The notes below the pieces were generated by a model. That model made no database searches. It was not told where the DNA came from and worked only from the letters and a program-made list of their open reading frames with translations. The translations under genes and the position numbers were made by a program. A DNA stretch of 64,000 nt. Source: an uncultured Bacteroidaceae bacterium (lineage in GTDB: Bacteria; Bacteroidota; Bacteroidia; Bacteroidales; Bacteroidaceae). Below, piece by piece: positions 50,506 to 60,918 of the stretch. The stretch spans positions 1 through 64,000 of the forward strand of contig CAKRYD010000003.1 of the NCBI GenBank assembly GCA_934426255.1, in the 5' to 3' direction. The first letter of the stretch is position 1; each line of letters opens with the position of its first letter.

Positions 50506-53007
50506 TCAGAATGGATAGCCTATGGCAAAATGCAATGCCAAACCATCCTTAAACTTACCGATATTGTAATAGCCGCTTTTATGGCGATTTGCCGGATCAT
50601 GAAGTGCTACACCCAAATCAAGTCGCAAAATCAGGAAATCCATATCGTAGCGCAGCCCCATTCCCGAACCCAATGCTAACTCGTTGAACAAGTTTGACAA
50701 CTTGAATTTCCCTCCGGGACGCATTTCATCCTCACGCATCAACCAAACGTTACCGGCATCCAAGAATGCAGCCCCGTGGAGGTTTCCAAACAACGGGAAA
50801 CGGAATTCGATGTTCCCTTCTAATTTTATATCGCCCGTCTGATCCATATAAGAATATTTAGAGCGAGGAGTATAATATGAACCCGGGCCTATGGTACGGA
50901 TGGTAAAGCCACGCACACTGTTTGCCCCACCTACGAAAAACTGATCGCTATAAGGTGCTATGGTAGAATTTCCATAACTCCAAATCACTCCGGCCATAAG
51001 ACGCGTAACGAACTTATACTCGCGATGAATGCGAAAAGTATTATGCAGTTCCGTCGAAATCTTCAGATACTGTGCAAAAGGATTGCCAAAAAGGTTCTTA
51101 TTCTTTTCAGAGAATTTTTTCCCCGATAAAGCATAAACCGCCGACGTAAAATTGCCGGCTTCTTTTACGGTAACTTGCCACCAAAGCGGATTACGATGTC
51201 CCTCGCCCGACACATAAGTATAACTATATTGCATTGACGGTACAAAACGATTGCGCATGCTGACATAAAGTGCCGGATTAACTTGCATTATTGAATCAAA
51301 CTCTTGCGTGGAATTAATCAACTTATCATAGGTCAACGAAAAAGGTGTCAGTTCATGCTTGGATGTTTTTGTTTTGTTCCAGCCATATTTCACACTAAAA
51401 CCGGATGAAAACAAATTAAAGTATCCGGCACGATTCAGCCAATCTGCCGTAAGCACAAATGATGTAGAAGTAGGAAAACGGAATTGCTTACGACTTATTC
51501 CTGGAAAAACAATGCGGGGAAAGTCAAATGATAATTGCGTCCCAAGATTATACGAATTAAAGAACTTATCTTTTGCACTTGTTTCGCCAATTGTACGCCA
51601 CTCATATGACCCATAAATCTTGAAATTAACCAGCTCTGCACCACGAAACGCATTTTTGCGCTGCAAGTTCCACGAGAGCCCCGGACCGATGCGTTCACTA
51701 TTCTTTTCCGTAACATTCATTTCGAAATCAGATGCATATGGTTTGTCCAAGACTGCATCAATATGTAAATCCAAGCTATCACAAAGGGCAGTTGTATCTT
51801 GCCGGATATAATTAATATTCAATTGACTGAATATGCCCAATGAAGACAGCATCTCTTGCGTCTTTTCTTCATCCGATTGACGATAGAGATGCCCGGGACG
51901 ATGTGCGATGTTCTGCAGCCATACTATGGGATGAAGTGGTGACTTCTTTCCACTAAAGTTAAACGTCAATGAACGATGGCTACGAGTTTGTGTCAACGAG
52001 TCATTTTCATTATCATAGATGCTTATAACCGTGCGCCTGATATACCATGGTTTGTTTACTAAGGGAGGCAAAGTCATATTGGGTTGCATAACAAGTTGCA
52101 CTTTATATGGTTTCATCAAAGTGTCGGCCTTGTAGGTAGCAAAATTCGCTTTGTAATAATAGTATCCTTGATTACGGAACAATTTTTCAAGGCGGGTCTG
52201 CTCGTTGGACAGATTAACTACACTAAAAGCATCCCCCTTGTGCAAATATGTCTCTCTCATATTATGACGAATCAAGCTATCTGTTCGTTCAGGGAAGCCC
52301 TTGTAAGCTATCGAATCCAGACGATATACATTACCGGTCGTTATGTAATAATTGATTTTTGCCTTCTTCTCGTTACTTTTATCATGCTGAATATCATAAT
52401 CCACCTTGCCTCGAAAATAGCCATAATTATGCAATGTATTTGTGGCTACTTTTATACGTGTTACCGGATTGACCGTAGATATCAACACCGGATTGCCGGC
52501 AAACGTCTTGTACATCCATTTGGAAAACCCACCTTGCTTCCCACTGAAAGCATTATAAGCCCACAATCCTGTAGGAAAAGGAGAGCGATGGTATGACGAA
52601 CCGAAAAGGGAATTGTTTGGTGCATATTCCAATACCGCATTAACTTCAGTAGCAGCAACATCCAATGCTTCAGCATCAGCACGCTGACGTGCTTTTTCCT
52701 TTGCGCGCTCTTTCTTTGACAATATCTCCTTTTTACTCTCGGTTACTTTTCCTATATGTTCCAGATTTCCCTTTACTATTTGGTCAACCTGTTCCGCTGC
52801 GTCTGCAATGGCTCGAATCACGCCGGCACTGTCAGCATGATTTTTCTTCACCTTTTCGCCATTATCCTGATACACAATACGACCTATGCCTGTATACAGG
52901 GTTTCGCCGTCCTGCAACTTATCTGTCGTAGAACACGACATAAGTATCGCAGCACTAAAAAGGACAAGAACTGTAGCTTTTTGACTGATACCCATCTGCA
53001 TTCTCAT
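50506..53007 (-). CDS. tamL: TamL: lipoprotein-type TamA/BamA-family outer-membrane barrel
   Basis: An 833-residue Omp85-family protein. The lipobox LMSC (Cys25) marks it as the Bacteroidetes lipoprotein variant TamL rather than classical TamA. After the anchor come POTRA-like repeats (about residues 190-400; ATNTLHNYGYFRGKVDY, LEKLFRNQGYYYYKANF), then a 16-strand barrel with the family signature GGANSVRGF and FRFPLFGNLHGAAFLDAGNVW. The last residue is Phe (HFAIGYPF). It starts 6 bp after the tamB stop, so tamB-tamL form an operon. It moves lipids or assembles proteins between the membranes with TamB. Confidence 0.92.
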   Translation of the reverse strand: MRMQMGISQKATVLVLFSAAILMSCSTTDKLQDGETLYTGIGRIVYQDNGEKVKKNHADSAGVIRAIADAAEQVDQIVKGNLEHIGKVTESKKEILSKKERAKEKARQRADAEALDVAATEVNAVLEYAPNNSLFGSSYHRSPFPTGLWAYNAFSGKQGGFSKWMYKTFAGNPVLISTVNPVTRIKVATNTLHNYGYFRGKVDYDIQHDKSNEKKAKINYYITTGNVYRLDSIAYKGFPERTDSLIRHNMRETYLHKGDAFSVVNLSNEQTRLEKLFRNQGYYYYKANFATYKADTLMKPYKVQLVMQPNMTLPPLVNKPWYIRRTVISIYDNENDSLTQTRSHRSLTFNFSGKKSPLHPIVWLQNIAHRPGHLYRQSDEEKTQEMLSSLGIFSQLNINYIRQDTTALCDSLDLHIDAVLDKPYASDFEMNVTEKNSERIGPGLSWNLQRKNAFRGAELVNFKIYGSYEWRTIGETSAKDKFFNSYNLGTQLSFDFPRIVFPGISRKQFRFPTSTSFVLTADWLNRAGYFNLFSSGFSVKYGWNKTKTSKHELTPFSLTYDKLINSTQEFDSIMQVNPALYVSMRNRFVPSMQYSYTYVSGEGHRNPLWWQVTVKEAGNFTSAVYALSGKKFSEKNKNLFGNPFAQYLKISTELHNTFRIHREYKFVTRLMAGVIWSYGNSTIAPYSDQFFVGGANSVRGFTIRTIGPGSYYTPRSKYSYMDQTGDIKLEGNIEFRFPLFGNLHGAAFLDAGNVWLMREDEMRPGGKFKLSNLFNELALGSGMGLRYDMDFLILRLDLGVALHDPANRHKSGYYNIGKFKDGLALHFAIGYPF

Positions 53008-53012
53008 TTTAA

Positions 53013-56000
53013 TCAGTGTAGTTTAGACTTCTTTGCATTCTTCTCATTGCGGCGAGGATTGCGGAAAAGAAATATCTCACCAAACGTATTGGTTTTCTTG
53101 CGTAGCACAAGACCGGCCCCTGCTGTAGAATAAGTTCCTTCAAGAGGGTCAACATTATTATGATCGTAAAAGATACGTATATTGCGTGATGTTCCATTCC
53201 CCAATCGATATTCAAGCGAAACATTGTCAATGAAGCTTTGGTTTTCTGATGCCATTTCAGAGCCTGCAGTAACCTTTCCCCCAATCCTGAACGTAACACG
53301 ATCATTCCAAAAGTGCTTGGCAAACTGAAAGGAATAATCCGTTTGTGCATTACCCGAAGCCGATGTCGAACCTTCCAGACCTACACTGATATCTATAGTC
53401 TTTAACGCATTACCAACCAAATGTTGTATTTCGCTCTGAAGAAACGCATTTAGTGCATTATTCGCCTTAAAGGTGGCTTTGTTGGAAGAGGTCAGATACA
53501 TGCCTGTCGCCAGCAAGCTCACTGCCACTTTCTCTTTTTCTTCTTTCGACATGGAACTCAAATCGCTTTGCACATTCATATCCTCGGGAGCTTCTATTAA
53601 GAATCCCAGTCCCATGTTGTCAAGCGTCTGCGTAATTCTAACACCTACATTAAAATTCACCATGCGCGTCGAAGTTCCTTCATCACTCACCGAAGCCCGC
53701 GTTTTTTCGATTGCAGTAATATTCAACGTCGGATTGGTAGGATTTCCGGTAAAGGCGATATAATTATTTCCGCCATCCAGATTAAATGTTTTCAAAGGTA
53801 TAAACGGCAAGGCATACTTCATTTCTCCTTCACTCATAGTAAACCTTCCCGTCAAGGTTATTTCACCGCTCGGGAAATAGCGCATCGTCAGATTCCCTCC
53901 GCCACGACAATTGAAATAACTACTGCCATCCTCGCTCAAGGCAACATGCAGTTTCACAGCATCACCCACTTCGACATTCATCGCTACAAAAACGCCACTG
54001 ATCGGCACGATTTCATCCTTCTTTACATGCGTTGTATCTGTAAAATCCACAAATTCGACCAGCCCGCTCAACCTATCCTCAACAGTCAGAGGCGAATCTT
54101 TCATCACATAGGTCATATTTGTTTTGTCGAGCACTTTCAGATTGCCACGCAACACCAGCAGATTTGTCGTTCCCTTCAAGGTTGCGTCAATGTTTGTAAA
54201 CACGTTTCCATATACAACCGTTTGCCGAGTCTGTTGCGAATTGATTATCTCGAAGTTTTCCGCCTTCAGTCCCAAGTCCATACGTATAGCGTCAAACTGC
54301 GTAAAATCTATGTCTCCATTTACCATCAATGGATTTTCAGAAATCGAATACAGGGACATATTATCAAAATGCAACTTGCTATTCTTAATGCTTATCGGTT
54401 TGTTCTCCACCCTCAGATTCACGCTATAAAGAGGAGAAAGTATATGCACCGAGTCTGGCATCAGTTCTCCTTCAAGAACAAGTTTTGATACGGGGCCGGC
54501 GGCATTTATTTCTCCGCTCATGCTTCCGTCCAACGCAACGGTTCCGTCTGAAGCCAGAAAACCATTGATAAGCTGCATAGGGAACTCGGTCAGACTTGCA
54601 GTTGCATCCAGCCAACCATCTCCTTCTGCTTTATAACTTCCTTCGATATCCAGCACATCCTTTCCTTCCGAACCGACATTGGCCTGCACATAATGGTTGC
54701 CGTCTTCATCAGGCAAATATATGATTTCCGTGCTCAAGTTGCCCAACGGGCAATCCTCATAACGGAAAGCCTTCAAATCCACTTGTGCTACTGCCGAAAG
54801 CGTATCCTCTTTCCATTGCGCATGAACATCGCCGCTCAACAATCCTCCCAAACGCGGCATGAAAGGCAATATCCCGGTCAGCTCTTTCAAATTCACATTA
54901 GCCAGGCTCAATGTTATGTCACGAGTGCTGTCGCCTTCGGGTGTCATTATCTTCAATCCCGTATTATCGTCGGCCATCAGGTCAACATTTGCACTGATAT
55001 GCCTGTCCCTTCCTATCGTCAAATGATTGCCCTTATTCACCTTGAATTTGCGATAGGCAATAACCGACTCCTCGGGAAACATATGAAAAGACACGTCACC
55101 CGCTGCGTTCAATGTTGCTTCGACTCCCATATCCAAGCCTTTGACACCATGTTCGTCCTTGAACAATGTCCTCAGGGATAGGCCGTTCGTCTTTACCTCG
55201 CCATCCAACTGGGCAGTAAAACGATTGGGGTTACGTCTGTTGGTATTTTCAATGTTGCCACGCAACTTCAGGCCGGTGGAATCCTGCACAAGGCGCATAT
55301 CCGTTTTTTCCAGCAACAGTCCTCCCGTGCGGAAGCCTGACAGCTTCATCATACCGTTGATACCTGCCATTTGGCCTGTGCTCAATTGCAATAACAAGCT
55401 GTCGGCAACGAAACCACGAAAGCGCAGATAGTTTAGCACCGGATTCGCATTGCCGGTTTTTACATACAAATTCAAATCCGGCAAATACGGGGTCAGAGAC
55501 TTCTCATCGAAATGTGCCTCCTTCAACTGTCTGGCAAGCTCGCCGGAGACTTTCGACAATGCTTCTGTAATCTTGCTCATCGGTTTATCCGAATATAGCC
55601 GGGCAACCAAATCACCTGCTTCGACAAAAGCTTTCGTTGTGTCTGATGCTGCACGAAATCCGAAACGGATGTCCTTGGCAGGATAGCCCATCTTACTGGT
55701 CAAAATGTTTATGTTGTTCAGTTCGCCCATAAATCCGACATCCTTTCCGTCAGGTGTCAAAATGCTTGTCACGTCCAGATTGGCCATCAGGTGTATTGTA
55801 TCTTTCCCCTTTGTCAAATACGCCACATTCAAGTCTTGCATGGCTCCCTTCACTGCTGCTTTTACCCTGTCTTTTTGAATATCCGCTGTTATATCTGTGG
55901 TGGCAGTGAGCATTCGGTTGGCTGCAGCTATCTGCACATCGGCATGTCCGGCATTCAATTGCGCGTTCAGACGGAGACTGTCTAAAGGTATCTGTTTGTA

Positions 56001-57614
56001 GCCCAGCTTTTCTATATTGGCCGCCATCTTAAACCGCGCACCTTTCCGCAAGGGATTAAACCCATGTCCAGCAGCCCGCAGCATGGCTGTAAGCGGAGCT
56101 ATTGAATCTTTCGGCAGAAAGGCTTCAACAGGAAAGCGTTTGGCCTGCATCTGCATACGGTAGTTTTCGTTGGCAAGCCCTACCTCTCCTTTGACAGTCA
56201 GTATGCCTTTGCCGACGTTTAAAGTCGAATTAGTGCCATAGGTGTTGCCGTCAAAAGTGATTTTTCCCGCGAGCTTTATATTTTTGGGGATTGCAAAACG
56301 GCTTTGCCGGCCTTTCGACAGCAGTCGATGGTAATGACTGACATCGTAAGTTCTCATTCTGTATTCCAGGCGGCCGCTTCGCAATTTGTCTGACGTGATG
56401 TTTCTGACATTTCCTTTCGCGTGTAAACCGGCACAGCCTTTCATCTCAATGTCGATACATTCCACATTCAGCAAATCGGCATTGCCATCGGCGCGCGCTT
56501 CAATCTTCAAATCACTGCCGGGGATATATGGCGACAGCTGAGGGGCGGCATTGCCTGAGAGCAGCAATATGTCTGAACGCCCCACATGACCTTTCACATC
56601 GATTCCCATCTTTCCGCCCTTTGCAGGCTTCAGGGCCTTCCAGGCCAAGCCGGCTGTAGCATCCAAATGCGTATGCGGAGTGCGCAGCCGGAAAAGCGGC
56701 AGATGCACACACGTTGTGTCTAAGGCCAAGCGGGCTTGCAGATTTTCCACATGCAACCCACTCTGTTCTTTGAATGCAAAACGCGGTATTCCCACCGTGA
56801 GGCGACTGTTTCTGTAGTTCAGAGTGTCCAGCCTGAGCTGCAACCCTGCCACGGAGATATGGTTAAAGTCAAGCCCTTTTCCCTTGGAAGCCTGGGGCAC
56901 ATCATAGGACAGTTCTGAATCTTTGATGCGCACCAGACGCGCCTTATAGGTGTTGTTCCCTATATCGAAATCGCCTTTTCTTGCCACAGCTTCGGTCAGC
57001 ATTCCACCGATGCGCATTGAATCTCCCGGCATTTGCACATAAAAACGTGTATGGCTAATTCCGGCCGAATTCAGTCTGATTCGCCACTTCACCGGCTCGC
57101 TTTTAGATGTATCCTTTTTTGCCGTATCTGAGAGTATCACCTGAACATCGCTCTTGCTCAGCACAATTTTATTTACATCTACCAGTTTGTTCTTCAAATC
57201 GGCCACGGCCGGTACTTCGAGTCCCACCATACCTATTTTCCCGCTAAGCCTGATATCACTCAAATGACTCTTGGTGTCCACCTGCATCCGCCACAGCTCA
57301 AAACCGGCAATGCTAACACAACCACGAAGCAGGGGAAGTACTTTCACCTCCAGACGCAAGGCACCAGCCGCAGCAAGTGTGTCAGTTCCTTCCACGGCCT
57401 TGAAATGTTCGAAGGAAAGGTCCAAAGGAAATGCCAGCCGCACACGTTCAATGCTGATATCCATCCCCATGTCACGCGACAGACGAGCCGTCACTTCATC
57501 TTTCACCATCTGCTGTACCGGCGGAAGATATATCACGATGGCCAAAAGAAAAAACAGCACGATTGGAGCAATCGCAGCAACAGCCAGCCACTTAAAAGCC
57601 CGTTTCAGTTTCAA
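53013..57614 (-). CDS. tamB: Translocation and assembly module protein TamB
   Basis: A 1533-residue periplasm-spanning protein with an N-terminal membrane anchor (about 15-35: IAPIVLFFLLAIVIYLPP). The middle is long and beta-rich, as in AsmA/VPS13-like bridges. The C-terminal DUF490 domain (about 1100-1500) has VMKDSPLTVEDRLSGLVEFV, GEITLTGRFTMSEGEMKYALP, NLDGGNNYIAFTG and NPTLNITAIEKTRA. The start codon is TTG (57612-57614); no in-frame ATG lies between the preceding stop and this codon, and a -7 box is about 29 bp upstream. Confidence 0.94.
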   Translation of the reverse strand: MKLKRAFKWLAVAAIAPIVLFFLLAIVIYLPPVQQMVKDEVTARLSRDMGMDISIERVRLAFPLDLSFEHFKAVEGTDTLAAAGALRLEVKVLPLLRGCVSIAGFELWRMQVDTKSHLSDIRLSGKIGMVGLEVPAVADLKNKLVDVNKIVLSKSDVQVILSDTAKKDTSKSEPVKWRIRLNSAGISHTRFYVQMPGDSMRIGGMLTEAVARKGDFDIGNNTYKARLVRIKDSELSYDVPQASKGKGLDFNHISVAGLQLRLDTLNYRNSRLTVGIPRFAFKEQSGLHVENLQARLALDTTCVHLPLFRLRTPHTHLDATAGLAWKALKPAKGGKMGIDVKGHVGRSDILLLSGNAAPQLSPYIPGSDLKIEARADGNADLLNVECIDIEMKGCAGLHAKGNVRNITSDKLRSGRLEYRMRTYDVSHYHRLLSKGRQSRFAIPKNIKLAGKITFDGNTYGTNSTLNVGKGILTVKGEVGLANENYRMQMQAKRFPVEAFLPKDSIAPLTAMLRAAGHGFNPLRKGARFKMAANIEKLGYKQIPLDSLRLNAQLNAGHADVQIAAANRMLTATTDITADIQKDRVKAAVKGAMQDLNVAYLTKGKDTIHLMANLDVTSILTPDGKDVGFMGELNNINILTSKMGYPAKDIRFGFRAASDTTKAFVEAGDLVARLYSDKPMSKITEALSKVSGELARQLKEAHFDEKSLTPYLPDLNLYVKTGNANPVLNYLRFRGFVADSLLLQLSTGQMAGINGMMKLSGFRTGGLLLEKTDMRLVQDSTGLKLRGNIENTNRRNPNRFTAQLDGEVKTNGLSLRTLFKDEHGVKGLDMGVEATLNAAGDVSFHMFPEESVIAYRKFKVNKGNHLTIGRDRHISANVDLMADDNTGLKIMTPEGDSTRDITLSLANVNLKELTGILPFMPRLGGLLSGDVHAQWKEDTLSAVAQVDLKAFRYEDCPLGNLSTEIIYLPDEDGNHYVQANVGSEGKDVLDIEGSYKAEGDGWLDATASLTEFPMQLINGFLASDGTVALDGSMSGEINAAGPVSKLVLEGELMPDSVHILSPLYSVNLRVENKPISIKNSKLHFDNMSLYSISENPLMVNGDIDFTQFDAIRMDLGLKAENFEIINSQQTRQTVVYGNVFTNIDATLKGTTNLLVLRGNLKVLDKTNMTYVMKDSPLTVEDRLSGLVEFVDFTDTTHVKKDEIVPISGVFVAMNVEVGDAVKLHVALSEDGSSYFNCRGGGNLTMRYFPSGEITLTGRFTMSEGEMKYALPFIPLKTFNLDGGNNYIAFTGNPTNPTLNITAIEKTRASVSDEGTSTRMVNFNVGVRITQTLDNMGLGFLIEAPEDMNVQSDLSSMSKEEKEKVAVSLLATGMYLTSSNKATFKANNALNAFLQSEIQHLVGNALKTIDISVGLEGSTSASGNAQTDYSFQFAKHFWNDRVTFRIGGKVTAGSEMASENQSFIDNVSLEYRLGNGTSRNIRIFYDHNNVDPLEGTYSTAGAGLVLRKKTNTFGEIFLFRNPRRNEKNAKKSKLH

Positions 57615-57642
57615 TGATTTGCGTATTAATTATATTCACCTG

Positions 57643-57650
57643 CAAAGTTA
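57643..57650 (-). promoter_or_regulatory. -7 promoter box of tamB-tamL
   Basis: TAACTTTG followed by C on the minus strand, about 29 bp before the TTG start of tamB. Confidence 0.65.
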
Positions 57651-57658
57651 GTGCTATT

Positions 57659-58387
57659 TCACGAATGCCTTTGCTTTATAAAGCGATATTTAAGTAACAC
57701 CCAGAATGCGTACAATCCGTCGGCCACCCTGATTTTCTTCCCGGCTGAAATAGAGCGGGGAACATACGAAATGGCCACCTCATCTATCTTGATGCCCCTG
57801 CGGGATACAAGTGCCGTTACCTCGGGACAAAACTCAAAGCCCCTACACTTCAAAGGCAACGAGCATAACACATCTGCACGAAACATCTTATAGCACGTGG
57901 CCTCATCTGTGATATGTTGCCCGTAAAGAAGATTGGCAAATGCCGACAACATGCGTACACCATAGTAAAACGAAGGATAGAGACTGCGTTCTCGGCTGCC
58001 GCCACCCAAATAGCGCGAACCATAGAGCACTTTCAGATTATCCTCCATCATCTTGGCCAGCATCATCGCCAAGTCGCGCGGATCATACTCCTCATCTCCA
58101 TCTTGGATAGCCACATATCTGCCTTCTACATAAGGCAATGCCGTGCGTATGGCCATGCCCTTCCCCAAGTTTTTTTCATGGCTCAGCAGCTTCAGATGGC
58201 AGTCGGAATGATTCTCACTGAAACGGTTTACGCACTTAGCCGTTGCATCCAAAGAGCCATCGTCCACCACAATGATCTGCACATCACCGCCCGAAGGCCA
58301 TGCTACTTCGGCAAGCTTCTGCAAAAGAAGCTCTATGGTGCGCCCTTCATTGTAGGCAGGTACTATGACAGAAAGCAATACTGACAT
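57659..58387 (-). CDS. Family 2 glycosyltransferase (dolichyl-phosphate-mannose-synthase-like)
   Basis: A 242-residue cytoplasmic GT-A enzyme. Motifs: SVIVPAYNEGRTIELLLQKL at the nucleotide-binding strand, IIVVDDGSLDATAK, and IQDGDEEYDPRDL with the DxD-like metal site. The C-terminus is basic with one amphipathic stretch (FWVLLKYRFIKQR) but no membrane helices, as in the class of polyprenyl-phosphate sugar synthases without anchor. It could provide the polyprenyl-linked sugar for the GT-C-type genes nearby. Own promoter. Confidence 0.9.
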   Translation of the reverse strand: MSVLLSVIVPAYNEGRTIELLLQKLAEVAWPSGGDVQIIVVDDGSLDATAKCVNRFSENHSDCHLKLLSHEKNLGKGMAIRTALPYVEGRYVAIQDGDEEYDPRDLAMMLAKMMEDNLKVLYGSRYLGGGSRERSLYPSFYYGVRMLSAFANLLYGQHITDEATCYKMFRADVLCSLPLKCRGFEFCPEVTALVSRRGIKIDEVAISYVPRSISAGKKIRVADGLYAFWVLLKYRFIKQRHS

Positions 58388-58425
58388 CTTGATTTTTACT
58401 GTTTTTGGCTTATCGATGCTCTTTG

Positions 58426-58433
58426 CAAAGGTA
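58426..58433 (-). promoter_or_regulatory. -7 promoter box of the GT2 gene
   Basis: TACCTTTG on the minus strand about 39 bp before the ATG at 58387. The rest of 58434-58572 shows nothing. Confidence 0.65.
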
Positions 58434-58572
58434 AGCCAAGTTTTTTAATGCGCATTTGTTTTTGCCGTTTTTTTGGTTCTTTCTGCTTACAAGCTCACCT
58501 AATCCGAACCATAACGCAGAAAATTCAAACAGGGAGGCTGTGTTTTGAAACCAAAGGGCTGCCTTTCAACCC

Positions 58573-59511
58573 TTATTGCAGGGCATTTCTGCGGCCAAAC
58601 ATGAAACGCGAAATTCCGACTTTGTCGATGAGCCATGTCAGGGCTAAGCTGCCTGCAATGACAAACGCAACAGCAACAATGGCATAGCAAATGCGCGTCC
58701 CATCCCATGCGAACAAGGGGAAAAGCGCCTTTGAAGCCAATGTGAATATGGGAGAAAACAGATAGATGGTCAGCGTGTTGCGCCCCACAAAGAGGGAGAG
58801 ACGACGGACTGATGCCGTCAAACAGGGATAAGCAGCCAGGCACAACGATATGACTAAATAAGTGATGACCACGCCGGGCAAGGTGGATTGGTCGAGGTTT
58901 TGCGGGTCTGACACAAGCAAAACCAGAGGCACAAGTGACCACCATGACGCACGGAAAAACGTCAGAAACGCCACCCCGAGCCTTGCCATCGCAAAGCCTG
59001 CAACAAAATACATGGCTTTGCCGAACACCATTATATCCTTAAAAGCATATACGGCCAAGGCGAGCAAGATGATGTTGCCCGCAAAGCTTCGGCCGAGATT
59101 CAGCCGCATGACAACGAAGCCCAGTATCTGACACAGTATCAATGTCTGCAAATACCAGTAAGGGCCCAAGGGACGGACCAGCAGATGAAAGGCAAATGTC
59201 TGCCAGGTAAGATGCTCTATATGTTCACGTATAGGGAGACAGCTGCATGCAAGTATGTAGCTGCCGTTCAACAGCAGGTAGGGTACGAGCAGCCAAAAGG
59301 AATGTTTGAAATAGAGGCGCGCCGGTTTTGCAGGGTTGCAGAAGTAGCCTGACATCAAAAGAAAGGCAGGCATGGCAAACGTGTTGATGACAAATGTCTT
59401 GACGATGGGGTTCACATCGGTAAACAATGAGAGATGTGACAATATCACCAATGTTATCATCACAGCCTTGACAAAGTCTATTTCACCGCAACGGGTCTTG
59501 GCTGCATTCAT
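58573..59511 (-). CDS. Acyltransferase-3 family membrane protein
   Basis: About 312 residues with about ten membrane segments. The start MNAAKTRCGEIDFVKAVMITLVILSH (ATG 59509-59511) overlaps the stop of the upstream gene as ATGA; an in-frame GTG three codons upstream is less likely. The family motif (DxxxRxxxxxxVxxxH pattern) is seen as DFVKAVMITLVILSHLSLF, with the conserved His and the PAFLLMSGYF segment. Acyltransferase-3 proteins O-acetylate or acylate surface sugars. It is the third gene of a run of three. Confidence 0.88.
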   Translation of the reverse strand: MNAAKTRCGEIDFVKAVMITLVILSHLSLFTDVNPIVKTFVINTFAMPAFLLMSGYFCNPAKPARLYFKHSFWLLVPYLLLNGSYILACSCLPIREHIEHLTWQTFAFHLLVRPLGPYWYLQTLILCQILGFVVMRLNLGRSFAGNIILLALAVYAFKDIMVFGKAMYFVAGFAMARLGVAFLTFFRASWWSLVPLVLLVSDPQNLDQSTLPGVVITYLVISLCLAAYPCLTASVRRLSLFVGRNTLTIYLFSPIFTLASKALFPLFAWDGTRICYAIVAVAFVIAGSLALTWLIDKVGISRFMFGRRNALQ

Positions 59512-60905
59512 TTTTTCCACGCCAGCAGAGAGTCCAGTTTAGAGAACATCGCATTTACAATCGGGTTGGCCACGATGTAATACCAGGCAACCGGCACGAA
59601 GCAAAACAGGAAACGCTTGGCCGAGAAGTTAATCACATTGGTCAGGGAATCCCAGATGTAGTCTATCTGATAAAGCAGGAGAAAATACAAGACCAAGGGA
59701 CAGAAGAAGGCCACGATGACGGCCCAACCCTCACCATGTCGCACGATGCGCACACTGTTGAGCAGCAAAGCCGCCGCAAACAGGATGAATGTCCACCCAT
59801 AGTAAGGGGCATCGGCAAGCAGAAACCAGGCACCTCCCAGCACGGTTTGTGCTTTCTCCGAATCAAAAAAAGGATATGCCATGATTACGCTCTCGGATGT
59901 CAGTCCGCACGCACAGGCATAGATCTGAAACAGCAGGAACGGCAAAACGGCAGCTATGACAATTACGGGGCCACGCCATGCCATCCCCGGCTTTAGCTGC
60001 TGCCGGCCATTCAACAGCAAGGATACTGCCACTATCACGAAGGCTGCCGCAACAAACACGATGCCCTCGGCACGCAGCCAGCAGTTAATGGCTAGCAGCA
60101 GGCTGCCCAATACCAGCAACGGTGTTTCGTGCCTGCGCTGCCACAGACACACATAGAGGAGCCCCGACGAAGCCATACACGCATGCAGGACGTTGGTGTT
60201 TGACAATGAACTGAACGAAAACATCTCAGGTGTCATCATCATGCAAAAGGTTGCAACTGCCGATGCCGTAGGGGAAGATGTGGCACGCCTCACTATGCCA
60301 TAAAAGCCAAATAGAAAGCTCAGGAAGAAAAAGGCCGGAACGGCCTTGGAGGTCACTGCCCCCAGCAGATACACATAGGCATAAGACAATTGCAGCATGG
60401 GCATATACGAGATGTAACTGCCGGCCTGATGAATCTTAGGCATGTAGTCACCGCTGAAGATGCTCATTCCACTATAGGTATGCTCCATGGCAGCAACAAA
60501 GCCGATGGTGTCGAAACCTGCAAGGCTGTCGCGGTCGTATGTAGGGAAATACATCGCTTTCAGAAAGTTGGAATATTCGGCATATACCAGCAAAAGCATG
60601 CAGACAAGCCATACCATATTCAGTCTTCCGATGTCGGGAACTCTACACAGCGAGGCCGCAATCTCCCTGCGTCGCGGAAAGGCCAGTATAAGCGACAGTG
60701 CCAAAAGTATGGCGGCCGCCACCGTCACAGACAGGGAAGTCAGGGCAATGCCGAGCCAGTCTGCCAGCAGCATTACGAGGGTTATCAGAAACAACCCTGT
60801 GGGGAAAGCAAACCCGATGCTTTCTGACCACGAAAAACGGGATGAGATGCTTTTGACTACGAAGAAGCCAATGAGAAACGCCAGTATCAGACCTAAAGCT
60901 TGCAT
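59508..60905 (-). CDS. Polytopic membrane protein, GT39/GT-C-like
   Basis: A 465-residue protein with 10-12 membrane segments. The first soluble loop has an acidic segment, FPTYDRDSLAGFDTIGFVAAM, and a later NCWLRAEGIVFV segment that resembles GT-C glycosyltransferases (ArnT/PMT-like), but the family match is weak. It precedes the acyltransferase gene with a 4-base overlap and follows the small anchored protein by 13 bp, so all three likely modify the same envelope glycan. Assignment is tentative. Confidence 0.65.
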   Translation of the reverse strand: MQALGLILAFLIGFFVVKSISSRFSWSESIGFAFPTGLFLITLVMLLADWLGIALTSLSVTVAAAILLALSLILAFPRRREIAASLCRVPDIGRLNMVWLVCMLLLVYAEYSNFLKAMYFPTYDRDSLAGFDTIGFVAAMEHTYSGMSIFSGDYMPKIHQAGSYISYMPMLQLSYAYVYLLGAVTSKAVPAFFFLSFLFGFYGIVRRATSSPTASAVATFCMMMTPEMFSFSSLSNTNVLHACMASSGLLYVCLWQRRHETPLLVLGSLLLAINCWLRAEGIVFVAAAFVIVAVSLLLNGRQQLKPGMAWRGPVIVIAAVLPFLLFQIYACACGLTSESVIMAYPFFDSEKAQTVLGGAWFLLADAPYYGWTFILFAAALLLNSVRIVRHGEGWAVIVAFFCPLVLYFLLLYQIDYIWDSLTNVINFSAKRFLFCFVPVAWYYIVANPIVNAMFSKLDSLLAWKK

Positions 60906-60918
60906 ACGTCAGACAGTT

